Positions 8,058 through 16,991 of a stretch of DNA of 64,000 nt are shown piece by piece; the first letter of the stretch is position 1, and each line of letters begins with the position of its first letter. The stretch is from the NCBI GenBank assembly GCA_965200945.1, contig OZ241749.1, forward strand, positions 1,674,001-1,738,000, in the 5' to 3' direction. This DNA comes from JADCRZ01 sp965200945. Its GTDB lineage: Bacteria; Bacteroidota; Bacteroidia; Chitinophagales; Chitinophagaceae. A program made the translations under genes and the position numbers. The notes under the pieces were generated by a model, which saw nothing but the letters and a program-made list of their open reading frames with translations, searched no databases and was not told where the DNA came from.

Positions 8058-9773
8058 TTAAAAGCCCGGATTCTGCTTGTACAGACCCTTGCTGTAATTG
8101 ATTTGGTTTAACGGTACAGGAAGGTATTCATCCCGGCCCTTATTAAATTTAGCCGTTTTCAGGTAGGTTCGCTTGGATGACTCGGAAGCGAAATAATTAT
8201 TCAGATAAGTGTCCGCCGTGCCCCATCTTACCAGGTCGAAGAACCGGTTGCCTTCCAGGGCAAATTCAAGCCGGCGTTCGGTTCTCAGCGCCTGCCTGGC
8301 GAAATCCTGGGTCCAGGTGGAATTGACGCCGGGCTGGTAGGTGCTTATCTTGTAGTTCGACGTAAATGTTCCGTCTGCCTGCTTCAGCTTCAACGTGCTG
8401 TTCGCGGCTCTTTGCCTGACCTGGTTGATCAGGGGCAGCGCTTCGGCAGGCCGGTTCAGTTCAATGAGGGCTTCCGCTTTCCAAAGCAGCACATCTGCGA
8501 AACGGATCAGTTCCCAGTTCTTGGAGCTCGACATGAACGGCGGGATCTTCTGGAACGACGCATCGCTTGCCGCAACGGTTCCTTTCAGTTCCGAGAAATA
8601 GCCATAGATAGCCGGCGCACGCGCCCAGGTTTTCTGGTATACAAACTTGGGATCGTACTTATATGGATGGCCGGGGATGGCTACGGTGTGATCCAGGCGC
8701 GGGTCGAATGTCTGGTTCAGAAAATCGCTGCCCTCGAGCGCGTCGCTGCTGTTGTATCCGGTGAACATCGGCAAGCCGCTCGCAGCGGTCTTGAACGAAT
8801 TGACCAGGTCCTGGCTGGGGATATGCTGCCAGCAACAGCCAAACTCCTGGTTCATCGGGTACACCAGCGAATGTCCCATGTCGATCCGGCCGAACTGTGT
8901 TCCGTCATTCTTAGAATACTGGATGGCAAAAACAGATTCGGAACCGTTTTCATTCGCCGTCAAAAAATTTTCGCCAAAGTCTGAAGCAAGCGCATAGCCG
9001 CTGAAGTTGATCACACTGTCGCACAGCCCGACGACCTGCCCCAGCTTGGCTTGGTCGATGGATGTCACCGCATGGCTGTCATCCTGTTTATATGCCTGGT
9101 ACAACTGGGTTTTGGCAAGGTATGCGAGCGCTGCGTATTTCGTCGGGCGCCCTTTGTCGGTTTGTTTGTCTGGCAGCGTACTGGCAGCGAACCGAAAATC
9201 GGCGGCGATCTTATCCCATAACTGGTCACTGGTAAGCGCCACGTTCGATACCGTGATATACTGATCTACCGGCACGTTCTCATCGATGAAGGGAACGCGG
9301 TTCCACATGATCTTGAGCATGAAATAAAAATTGCCTCGGAGGAAGCGCATTTCAGCCTGCCGCTGCAGCTTTTGCGGATACTGTGCGGCGTCGATCGTGT
9401 TCACCCGCAGAAGTGCGTTGTTCACACGGGCGATATCGTTGTAAAGCTGCGCCCACATCTGGTCGGTAAGGCTGTTTGTGTTCTGGTTGGTGACAAAAGT
9501 TTCGTAGTCGTTCCATTCACTGTTGTCGCCCACACCGTCGCCCCCTTTGTATGCATCTCCGCTGCGCATGCTGCCCCAGGGCCACAGGCTGTTGGAAGTA
9601 TGCAAGTTTTCGTTGCCGAGTGACGAATAAGCAGAAATGACCATCTTTTCGATATTGTCGGGCGTATTGAGTTCACTACTGGAGATCACGCCCTGTGGCT
9701 GCTGATCCAGTGACTTCTTGCATGCGGCAAGCATGCTGAAGGAGATTATGAGCAGGATGAGTTGCTTTTTCAT
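8058..9773 (-). CDS. SusD/RagB-family glycan-binding lipoprotein
   Basis: 571 residues. A lipoprotein signal ends in LAAC at residues 15-18, followed by KKSLDQQPQG, a typical SusD start. The early segment PQGVISSSELNTPDNIEKM and the C-terminal part (RTERRLEFALEGNRFFDLVRWG, then NQINYSKGLYKQNPGF) match the SusD N- and C-terminal domains. It would cap the SusC porin on the cell surface and bind the incoming oligosaccharide. The gene starts 14 bases after susC, so the two are co-transcribed. Specificity cannot be read from the sequence. Confidence 0.93.
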   Translation of the reverse strand: MKKQLILLIISFSMLAACKKSLDQQPQGVISSSELNTPDNIEKMVISAYSSLGNENLHTSNSLWPWGSMRSGDAYKGGDGVGDNSEWNDYETFVTNQNTNSLTDQMWAQLYNDIARVNNALLRVNTIDAAQYPQKLQRQAEMRFLRGNFYFMLKIMWNRVPFIDENVPVDQYITVSNVALTSDQLWDKIAADFRFAASTLPDKQTDKGRPTKYAALAYLAKTQLYQAYKQDDSHAVTSIDQAKLGQVVGLCDSVINFSGYALASDFGENFLTANENGSESVFAIQYSKNDGTQFGRIDMGHSLVYPMNQEFGCCWQHIPSQDLVNSFKTAASGLPMFTGYNSSDALEGSDFLNQTFDPRLDHTVAIPGHPYKYDPKFVYQKTWARAPAIYGYFSELKGTVAASDASFQKIPPFMSSSKNWELIRFADVLLWKAEALIELNRPAEALPLINQVRQRAANSTLKLKQADGTFTSNYKISTYQPGVNSTWTQDFARQALRTERRLEFALEGNRFFDLVRWGTADTYLNNYFASESSKRTYLKTAKFNKGRDEYLPVPLNQINYSKGLYKQNPGF

Positions 9774-9787
9774 TGCTTTAGCATTGT

Positions 9788-12700
9788 TTAAAATGATAGA
9801 TCCAGACCAATGGAGGTAATCACCGGTATCGGGTAGGCGCCACTGGGGTTTTCCGGGTCTGTAGCGGTGTACTTCTTACTTTTTACCGTGAACAGGTTGG
9901 TGGCCTGCAGATACACCCGGGCATTGTTTACCCTGATGACATGCAATGCGTTATTGAGTTTGTATCCAAGCTGCAGGTTCCGCATTTTGAGATACGACCC
10001 GCTTTCGAGAAAGTAAGTGGATGTGCGGCCTTCGTTGTTGCGGTCTACCAGGGTAAGGGCCGGAATCGTTGAACCGGTATTGGCGGGAGACCATGCGTTC
10101 ATGACCCGTGTGCCCCAGTTTGTGCCTGGCCACAGCGAGGAGAAATCCGTGTAGGTCTTGTAGGTGTTGTAAACGTCGATCCCCTGAACTCCCTGGAAAA
10201 ACACTGCCAGGTCAAAATTCCTGTAGCCCAGGTTTATGTTCAGCCCATATGTAAAATCGGGGTTGCCTTCGGTGATGAACGTGCGGTCGTTGGCATCGAT
10301 CTTTCCGTCCTTGTTCAGATCGGCATACCGGATGCGGCCCAGGCCTTTGCCCGGTTGTGCGGGCGAACTGTTCACCTGCTCCTGGCTGGTGAACAGGCCA
10401 TCGGCTTTGTAACCAAAAATGGCGTTGATGGAATGTCCGAGAATGGTTTGCGACAATCCGTTACCGGCGTAAGCCGTCAGCACTTCGGCGGGCAGGTAGG
10501 TGACCTTGTTCCGGAAGGTGGCAATGTTTCCGCTGATCTGGAACTGCCAGTCCTTACCGATATTGTCCTGGTAGGTGATCGCTGCTTCAATACCCTTGTT
10601 CTGCATGTTGCCGCCGTTGAAGGTTGTTGTACCGCCTTCGCCGATGACCGCCAGGTAGCCGGGCGTGATCAGGATGCCCGAGGTCTTTTTGATGAAGTAA
10701 TCGATCGTACCGGTGATCTTCTGATCCAGGAATCCAAAGTCGAGACCGATATTATGCTCGCGTGTCTCTTCCCATTTCAGGTTGGGGTTGCCCTGCTGGA
10801 TCTTCACGAAACCGGAAGGCAGCGTTCCGGAGCCGGAGCCCGAAATATCATACGCCGTTCCGCGGTCGGCGGTAAAGGCCTGGTTTGTACCGTAGATGGC
10901 GCTGTATAAAGAATAGGTAGCGTAGTTGCCGATGTTCTGGTTACCGGTTACGCCATAGTCATAGCGCAGCTTCAGGTCGGAAATGAAGGGGATCTTTTTG
11001 ATAAACTCTTCCTGGCTCAGCCTCCAGGCTACCTGTCCGGATGGGAAGAAACCGTAGCGGTTGTTTTCACCGAAGCGCGACGAGCCATCCCTCCTGAGCG
11101 TTACGGAAGCGAGGTATTTGTTGTCGAAGGAATAGTTGATCTTGCCAAAAAAAGACAACAGCGAGTATGCGCCGCCGTTACCCCCGTTGAGAATATTGGT
11201 TGATCCTGCATCGAGATAGGAGTAGTCGATATTCTGAAGTGCGTAGCCCTGCCTGCTGCCGAAGAAATTCTGGTTGATGAACTTTACCGATTCTTGTCCG
11301 GCCAGCACGTCAAACTTGCTCTTGGCAATGTTGAAATCGTAGTTCAGCGTATTCTGCCAGATCAGGTTACCGTCGTAGTTCTGGGAGTTGGTCACCAGCT
11401 GGGAAGGGTCGGACAAAAACCCGGATACATACGATCTCCTGAGGGTGCGCTGATAGATTCCATCGTAGTCGATACCAAAATTGGTTCTCAGGCGCAGCCC
11501 GGGTACAACCGTCAGTTCGGCAAATGCGTTGCCGACAAGGCGGCCGAAATAACTTGAATTCTGGCGATTGTCCGTGATGAGTCGCACAGGGTTCTGCCGG
11601 TCGGTCATACCGGGTGCAGGCCCCCCCCAGCCTCCTGTTACCGTATGAACCGGAACCATCGGCTGTTGCACAAGCGCCGTGAAAAGCACATCTCCTACGG
11701 GTATCAGTTTGTCTTTTACAAACGTTGTATTGAAGTTTTCGCCTACTTTGAGCCGGCCACCAAAAAAACTGTAATCGGTATTGAACCGGAGAATGATCTT
11801 CTGCGCATTTGTTTCCTTCACGATGCCTTTGTTGTCGTAATAGTTCACCGACAGATAGCTGTTGCCTCTTTCGCTGCCGTTGGAGAAGGCAACATTGTAG
11901 TTCTGGATGAGGGAGGTCTGCGCGATCTCGTTGAACCACCTGGTATCGGCCGGCTGCATGGTTTTGGCCGCATCGATAAAGGCCGGGAGGATCACCTTGT
12001 TCAGGGCGGGCTTGTTGAAATCATTGTTCCAGTCGTACTGATAGATCTGGTTGTTGTTGGGATTGCTGCCGTCGTTCACCGAAGCGCGCCAGTACGATTC
12101 GCCGCGCTGCTGCGTGTTGAGCACAGAAAGCTTGCTGTCGTAATACTGCAGGGAAGCATTGCTGCTTACGTCGATGCGGCTGACGCCCTTTCTGCCTTTT
12201 TTTGTCGTGATGATAATGACGCCGTTGGCCGCGCGGGATCCGTAAATGGAGGCGGATGCGGCATCTTTCAATACCTGGAATGATTCAATGTCGTTCTGGT
12301 TGATCTCTTCCAGTCCGCGTGTGGTCGGGATGCCGTCGATCACATACAAGGGATCATTGTTATTCAGCGTGCCTATGCCACGGATCCTCACTGTGGCGCC
12401 GCCCTCGGGTGAACCATTGGTGGTGATGTACACGCCGGGGATGCGGCCCTGAAGCGCTTTGGTAGGGCTGCCGAGCGGCACATCTTTTACGTCGGACATT
12501 TTGACTACGGAAACGGCTCCGGTGAGGTCTGCCTTTTTCTGGGTCTGGTACCCGGTAACAACCACATCGTTCAGGTTTCCGGAGGTAAACTCCAGCTGGA
12601 TCGATACGGGCGCTGTTTCGCCACGGTAAGTAAAGTTGACAGACTGCATGCCGACAAAAGAGAAGGTCACTGTCTGATTGTTGGCCACCGGGATGGTGAA

Positions 12701-12865
12701 CCGGCCGTTGCTGTCGGTGGTAACGGTTTGCTGAGGAGACCTTACGGTAACACTGGCGAGCGGCATACCCAGGTCTTTGTTTGTAACGGTGCCGGTGAGG
12801 CTCTTTTGCTGGGCAAAGGATACTCCGTAGAGCATCATGAAGAATAGTAATAATCTGATTTTCAT
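9788..12865 (-). CDS. SusC/RagA-family TonB-dependent outer-membrane transporter
   Basis: 1025 residues. A signal peptide ends near VSFAQQ (residue 19). A carboxypeptidase-regulatory-like domain covers about residues 22-100, the plug begins at DVVVTGYQTQKKADLTGAV and carries GSPEGGATVRIRGIGTLN and PLYVIDGIPT, and the rest is a 22-strand barrel ending in the aromatic SIGLDLSF. It imports oligosaccharides across the outer membrane with TonB energy and pairs with the SusD protein downstream. It is the first gene of the operon. Two palindromic LacI-type operators lie upstream, 47-75 and 122-135 bases from the start codon, so repression by the adjacent LacI protein is likely. Confidence 0.94.
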   Translation of the reverse strand: MKIRLLLFFMMLYGVSFAQQKSLTGTVTNKDLGMPLASVTVRSPQQTVTTDSNGRFTIPVANNQTVTFSFVGMQSVNFTYRGETAPVSIQLEFTSGNLNDVVVTGYQTQKKADLTGAVSVVKMSDVKDVPLGSPTKALQGRIPGVYITTNGSPEGGATVRIRGIGTLNNNDPLYVIDGIPTTRGLEEINQNDIESFQVLKDAASASIYGSRAANGVIIITTKKGRKGVSRIDVSSNASLQYYDSKLSVLNTQQRGESYWRASVNDGSNPNNNQIYQYDWNNDFNKPALNKVILPAFIDAAKTMQPADTRWFNEIAQTSLIQNYNVAFSNGSERGNSYLSVNYYDNKGIVKETNAQKIILRFNTDYSFFGGRLKVGENFNTTFVKDKLIPVGDVLFTALVQQPMVPVHTVTGGWGGPAPGMTDRQNPVRLITDNRQNSSYFGRLVGNAFAELTVVPGLRLRTNFGIDYDGIYQRTLRRSYVSGFLSDPSQLVTNSQNYDGNLIWQNTLNYDFNIAKSKFDVLAGQESVKFINQNFFGSRQGYALQNIDYSYLDAGSTNILNGGNGGAYSLLSFFGKINYSFDNKYLASVTLRRDGSSRFGENNRYGFFPSGQVAWRLSQEEFIKKIPFISDLKLRYDYGVTGNQNIGNYATYSLYSAIYGTNQAFTADRGTAYDISGSGSGTLPSGFVKIQQGNPNLKWEETREHNIGLDFGFLDQKITGTIDYFIKKTSGILITPGYLAVIGEGGTTTFNGGNMQNKGIEAAITYQDNIGKDWQFQISGNIATFRNKVTYLPAEVLTAYAGNGLSQTILGHSINAIFGYKADGLFTSQEQVNSSPAQPGKGLGRIRYADLNKDGKIDANDRTFITEGNPDFTYGLNINLGYRNFDLAVFFQGVQGIDVYNTYKTYTDFSSLWPGTNWGTRVMNAWSPANTGSTIPALTLVDRNNEGRTSTYFLESGSYLKMRNLQLGYKLNNALHVIRVNNARVYLQATNLFTVKSKKYTATDPENPSGAYPIPVITSIGLDLSF

Positions 12866-12910
12866 ACTGAGGCGTTTGTTCGTTAATAATGGTGATAAGA
12901 GCAGAAGGCT

Positions 12911-12928
12911 CCTTAAACGTTTAAAGCA
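12911..12928. promoter_or_regulatory. LacI-type operator 1, upstream of susC
   Basis: The core TTAAACGTTTAA at 12913-12924 is a perfect palindrome with a central CG, the hallmark of LacI/GalR operators. The 18 bases CCTTAAACGTTTAAAGCA are identical to those of operator 2. It is 48 bases upstream of the susC start codon. Confidence 0.8.
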
Positions 12929-12985
12929 TTAGGGCGAACGGGTATTCTGGCTTAAAAAGTCTTTGAAGTAATTCATGTAACCTCA

Positions 12986-13003
12986 CCTTAAACGTTTAAA
13001 GCA
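12986..13003. promoter_or_regulatory. LacI-type operator 2, between lacI and susC
   Basis: Identical 18-base copy of operator 1; the core palindrome is at 12988-12999. The centre-to-centre distance of 75 bases is close to seven helical turns, so a LacI tetramer or two dimers could bridge both sites on one DNA face. It also lies just 15 bases beyond the lacI stop codon. Confidence 0.8.
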
Positions 13004-13017
13004 ATAAGCAAATTTTT

Positions 13018-14028
13018 TTATTCCCGGCAGCTTTTGGCCGGCACAAGCTCTGTTTCCAAATAAATCTGGTGTACGCTTTTTGGCTTGCTGATCAGTTCTA
13101 TCAACATACCCACCGCGATCTTTCCCATTTTTTCCAATGGCTGGCGGGCGTGGGATATCGGGCAATTGAACAATTCGAAGGCTTCGGATTCGTCGAAGCT
13201 GAAAACAGAAATATCATCCGGCACACGCACTTTCAGGTGAACGATTTCCTTCAGTCCGGTGATCGCCAGCCTGTCCGTTGCAAAAAACACAGCGTCGCAT
13301 TGATTTCCCGATACCAGCTGTCCGATAGCCTTTTGCATATCGCTTTCAGAATGATTCGACCGTACGAAAAGCGATAAACCGGGATGGTGCTCGATGTTGT
13401 GGTCTTCAAGCGCCGCGAGGTATCCGCGGTTTCTTTCCTGCAGGTTATACAGTTGTGCGTTGTAATTGATAAAAGCGATTTTTTTATGCCCCTGTTTGAT
13501 CACATGAACTGTTGAGTCGTACGCCGCTTTGTAATTGTCGAGCAACACGCTGTTCGTCGCCATGTTAGGGAAGTTGCGGTCGATCAGCACGAAGGGTATG
13601 TCTGCCTTTTGCAAGGCTTTCACCGAAGGCTCGGATCGTTCCACCGGCACAAGAATGAGCCCGTCGACCTGGTGATTGATCAGCACATTGACCAATTCCG
13701 CAAATTTGTCGCTGCTTTCATTGCTGCTTCCGAAAATGACGGTGTAATTTTTTCGTTTTGCCTCCGATTCTATGGCCCTGGTGATTCCTGAGCTGAACCT
13801 GTAGTTGATATCGGCCACGATAAGGCCGATCGTATTGGATTTTCGTGTTTTAAGGCTTTTGGCCAGCTGATTGGGCCGGTAATTCAACTCTTCGGCGGCC
13901 TTTTTTATTGTTTCCGCGATCTCTTTACCCACCTGCTTTTCCTCGGCCTGCCCGTTCAAGACATACGATACCAGGGCAGTAGACACCCCAACATGCAAGG
14001 CAATTTCTTTTAGTCCGACTTTTTTCAT
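13018..14028 (-). CDS. LacI-family repressor of the sugar locus
   Basis: 336 residues. The N-terminal helix-turn-helix with hinge covers residues 1-60 (KEIALHVGVSTALVSYVLNG, then LNYRPNQLAKSLKTRKS), followed by the periplasmic-binding-protein-like effector domain (NTIGLIVADINYRFSSGI, SVFSFDESEAFEL). It is encoded directly upstream of susC on the same strand. A perfect copy of the CTTTAAACGTTTAAAG palindrome sits in its own promoter and two more lie downstream before susC, so it most likely represses both itself and the transport/hydrolase operon. The effector is presumably a sugar or sugar phosphate made by the locus; its identity is not visible. Confidence 0.92.
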   Translation of the reverse strand: MKKVGLKEIALHVGVSTALVSYVLNGQAEEKQVGKEIAETIKKAAEELNYRPNQLAKSLKTRKSNTIGLIVADINYRFSSGITRAIESEAKRKNYTVIFGSSNESSDKFAELVNVLINHQVDGLILVPVERSEPSVKALQKADIPFVLIDRNFPNMATNSVLLDNYKAAYDSTVHVIKQGHKKIAFINYNAQLYNLQERNRGYLAALEDHNIEHHPGLSLFVRSNHSESDMQKAIGQLVSGNQCDAVFFATDRLAITGLKEIVHLKVRVPDDISVFSFDESEAFELFNCPISHARQPLEKMGKIAVGMLIELISKPKSVHQIYLETELVPAKSCRE

Positions 14029-14071
14029 GACGAAAAAGAGTAAAACAGGTCTTTTGATGGGTTTTGAAAAC

Positions 14072-14102
14072 CAAATATATCTCTTTAAACGTTTAAAGCA
14101 AA
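14072..14102 (-). promoter_or_regulatory. lacI promoter with operator 3 in the spacer
   Basis: On the minus strand the sequence reads TTTG (14102-14099), 19 bases, then TATATTTG (14079-14072), which fits the Bacteroidota consensus TTTG-N19-TAnnTTTG. The perfect 16-base palindrome CTTTAAACGTTTAAAG (14083-14098) fills the spacer. A repressor bound there would exclude RNA polymerase, so lacI is probably autoregulated. The lacI start codon is 44 bases downstream of the -7 element. The rest of the 14029-14423 gap holds no other gene that I can support. Confidence 0.75.
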
Positions 14103-14423
14103 TTTATTTTGAGATTTTTCTGGCCGTAAATTCGGAACTTATATTTTGGCAGAGACACAGAGTTCTTATGGATCTCCAGGAAATAGTGGCTCGTTTTATT
14201 GCTCCATCCTGGAACGAGCATCCGGGTATGAATCACGCCTGCGGCAAACCCAGCCGGACTGAAATCCGGAACCCTGGGAATGGCAAGAATAAAATAAAGG
14301 GACTCGTTCCCTGTAAAAGTTCAGGTACAGGGTATTGGCATAACAGGCCTGGTTGGCCGGATTTTTCCTCCACCGCAATGGTTTTGGGGTTGTAAAAGTT
14401 TTTGAAGAATTTCGTGAAAGCAT

Positions 14424-15527
14424 ATGACCGGACCAGTGAACCAGCCTACTTTCCGCAAGATCATACACATAGACATGGATGCATTCTATGCCTCCGTGGA
14501 ACAAAGGGACCATCCTGAATTAAGGGGGAAGCCGGTGGCGGTGGGCGGACTGCCCGAAGGCCGGGGCGGTGTGGTGGCCACCTGTAGTTATGAAGCCAGG
14601 AAGTTTGGCGTCCGTTCGGCCATGCCTTCGAAGAAAGCAGTGCAGTTATGTCCCGATCTTATCTTTCTTCGACCCCGTTTTGCAGTGTATAAAGAAGTTT
14701 CCACACAAGTGCGGGAAATATTTCGCCGCTATACAGACCTTATTGAACCGCTTTCTCTTGATGAAGCTTATCTCGATGTAACAGAAGACAAGCAAGGAAT
14801 TGGTTCTGCTATTGATATTGCAAAACTGATCAAAAAAGCCATTCAGGAAGAATTGCAGCTCTCGGCTTCTGCGGGTATCTCTGTAAACAAGTTTATCGCC
14901 AAAATTGCTTCCGATTTGCAGAAGCCGGATGGATTAACTTTTATTGGTCCTACAAAGGTGGGAAAGTTTATAGAAGAGCTAAAGATTGAAAGTTTTTATG
15001 GCGTGGGCAAAGTGACGGCCGCAAAAATGAAAAGCCTGAACATACATACCGGTGCGGATGTGAAAAAGTTAACTGAAGAAGAATTGATCCATCATTTCGG
15101 CAAGACAGGAAGGTTTTATTATCAGATTGCCAGAGGCATTGATGAAAGACCTGTTGAACCAAACCAGGAAACAAAATCCATCAGCGCCGAAGATACCTTT
15201 CCGGAAGATCTCAGCTCCATCGGCGAACTGAATGAGGCCCTGGAAAAGATCGCGCTGGTGCTTCACCGCCGGCTTGCCGAACGCAAACTCAGTGGAAGAA
15301 CTGTAAACTTGAAAATCAAATACAGCGATTTCAGGATCATTACCAGAAGCAGGTCTTTTCCTGACCCCACCAACGACATTTCCATTATACTGGATACGGC
15401 AAAACAATTACTGCTGGCTACCGCTCCCGAAGGCAGCCGCATCCGTTTGCTGGGCGTAGGGGTTTCCGGTTTCGGGCCAAGAAGTGCGGTAAAAACAGCT
15501 GCCGGCCAGCTTGATCTTTTTGGTTAA
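14424..15527 (+). CDS. dinB: DNA polymerase IV
   Basis: 367 residues, Y-family translesion polymerase. The catalytic palm motifs IIHIDMDAFYASVEQ near residue 13 and SLDEAYLDVT near residue 111 carry the three acidic residues. The thumb region with helix-hairpin-helix motifs is seen at FYGVGKVTAAKMKSLN, and the little-finger domain follows. The C-terminus QLDLFG resembles a beta-clamp binding peptide (QLxLF). It copies past damaged bases at the cost of fidelity. The gene is alone on the plus strand, next to the sugar locus; no SOS box was recognised. Confidence 0.95.
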   Translation: MTGPVNQPTFRKIIHIDMDAFYASVEQRDHPELRGKPVAVGGLPEGRGGVVATCSYEARKFGVRSAMPSKKAVQLCPDLIFLRPRFAVYKEVSTQVREIFRRYTDLIEPLSLDEAYLDVTEDKQGIGSAIDIAKLIKKAIQEELQLSASAGISVNKFIAKIASDLQKPDGLTFIGPTKVGKFIEELKIESFYGVGKVTAAKMKSLNIHTGADVKKLTEEELIHHFGKTGRFYYQIARGIDERPVEPNQETKSISAEDTFPEDLSSIGELNEALEKIALVLHRRLAERKLSGRTVNLKIKYSDFRIITRSRSFPDPTNDISIILDTAKQLLLATAPEGSRIRLLGVGVSGFGPRSAVKTAAGQLDLFG

Positions 15528-15798
15528 TCCTTCCTGCCGGATAGTATTGCATTCAGCCGTTTTCAATTTCACCCAAATGACTCCTTCTCAGTGTTGAACG
15601 GCAATAACTTTACAAACAAGAGATATTCAGAATTGGAAAAACAGGGCGATGAACCTCTCTTAGCCGGTTTATGCCACCCTTTAGATATAGCAGGGAGTCA
15701 ATGATTGGCTCGTTGGAATCGATCGCACTGTTTTTCCAATACTTGGGAGTAGAAAGACGCCCTGCCCGGTAAAAAAGCCTTGACAGGATCCATGGGAA

Positions 15799-16215
15799 TT
15801 AATTAGACTCGGTATAGCTTTTAAAATTATTTAAAATGGCCTGCCATCCGCCCCTTTGCATTTCCTCGGAATTCTCGGCTTCCGCATCAAATGTTACTGC
15901 AACATCTGTTTTATCGCCATTTTCCTCGAAAGACACGGCTACCTGTCTGCCATCCTCAAAATTTAAAAGAAAATCTTTTCCTTGATTGACTTCAGTATAA
16001 GTTCCTTCAAAATCAAAACCCATGCTGCCATCCTTCGCTTCCATTCGGGCGCTGTACTTTCCTCCTGCTCGCAGGTCGTTTGTTGCAGAGGGGCATGTCC
16101 AGGAAGGGTCCGCGAAATTCCATTTTGTAATATGGGCCGGTTGGGTGTAATAATCCCACACTTTTTTACTGTCTGCGTTTATTGTCGCGTTCACTGTGAT
16201 CTTATTGCTCATCAT
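15799..16215 (-). CDS. SRPBCC (AHSA1-like) domain protein
   Basis: 138 residues forming one START-like helix-grip domain of the AHSA1/activator of Hsp90 ATPase group: ITVNATINADSKKVWDYYTQ at the N-terminus, GGKYSARMEAKDGS in the middle and GGWQAILNNFKSYTES at the end. Small cytoplasmic proteins of this type bind hydrophobic ligands; their functions are mostly unknown. It is followed by a DoxX-like gene upstream on the same strand, a pairing that is frequent in this phylum. The 271-base gap after dinB (15528-15798) shows nothing I can support. Confidence 0.8.
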   Translation of the reverse strand: MMSNKITVNATINADSKKVWDYYTQPAHITKWNFADPSWTCPSATNDLRAGGKYSARMEAKDGSMGFDFEGTYTEVNQGKDFLLNFEDGRQVAVSFEENGDKTDVAVTFDAEAENSEEMQRGGWQAILNNFKSYTESN

Positions 16216-16270
16216 TATTTGCTTTATGATCAGGTATTCAAAATAGTATGGGGTCCGTTAGGCTTAAAAT

Positions 16271-16654
16271 TTATGCAGCCTTCAGTATGGGCAAAAACTT
16301 CTCTTTATTCTCTACCACCACCCAAATTATTACAGCTATCAGAATGAAGACTATCGGCAAGCCGCTTGGTGCCATGCTGATATTGGCCAATAAGATTCCA
16401 CACAGGACCGGTATTAGAATTAATGCGCCCAGGGCCCTGGTTCTGGGGAAGATAAGAAGGAGCCCGCCAGTAACTTCAGCCGCACCGACCAATGGTAACA
16501 ACCAGCCAATCATATTAAATGCCTGCATAATTTTAACCGCTTTTTCAGGTACATCTTTTGGCACCGGCATGTAGTGAAAAAATTTATCCAACCCGGAATT
16601 GATAAACAACAGCCCGGTCAACAGACATAAGAAAAACAGAATCTTTGTTTTCAT
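16271..16654 (-). CDS. DoxX-like small membrane protein
   Basis: 127 residues with four hydrophobic helices: near 5-22, 45-65, 72-92 and 98-116. The pattern GLLFINSGLDKFFHYMP followed by GAAEVTGGLLLIFPRTRALGAL is that of the DoxX/DoxD family. Such proteins sit in the inner membrane and have poorly defined redox or permease roles. It is 55 bases upstream of the SRPBCC gene and on the same strand, so they may form one unit. The 16655-16991 gap beyond it has no convincing gene; a 62-codon minus-strand frame there was not accepted. Confidence 0.75.
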   Translation of the reverse strand: MKTKILFFLCLLTGLLFINSGLDKFFHYMPVPKDVPEKAVKIMQAFNMIGWLLPLVGAAEVTGGLLLIFPRTRALGALILIPVLCGILLANISMAPSGLPIVFILIAVIIWVVVENKEKFLPILKAA

Positions 16655-16991
16655 GATCGTTCTTGATTAAGTTTTATTTCCGTAAAGGGTTAAGAAAGGG
16701 GCCATCTATAATCCGCTTTCAGCGAACAGCATCCATGCATTGTTGGCAAGGCAAGCTTCAACCTTTGCTGGTCGCCTGTCATCTGACTGCATACTTAGCT
16801 GGATGGAGCAGACATCTTTCAAAGCCAACATAGCAGTAAGCAAAATCATATCTTCCATGTGGTGATAATGTACTGTTCGAGTTTGTCGTTCCATGCGTTC
16901 TCTGATAGCACAAATCTATGGCGGATTGTGTGAGTGTACCGGGTGTATTTGCGAATAGTTTGGGTATAATTCCGACTTTTTACACGAATTG

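Noticed and set aside
15528..15735. Open frame continuing in the dinB frame after its stop codon
   Set aside because: About 68 codons stay open, which is within chance; DinB already ends with a normal clamp-binding peptide.
16706..16894. 62-codon minus-strand open frame between DoxX-like and DUF1624 genes
   Set aside because: No family likeness, no start signal and no clear partner; it could be a remnant, but the evidence is too thin.
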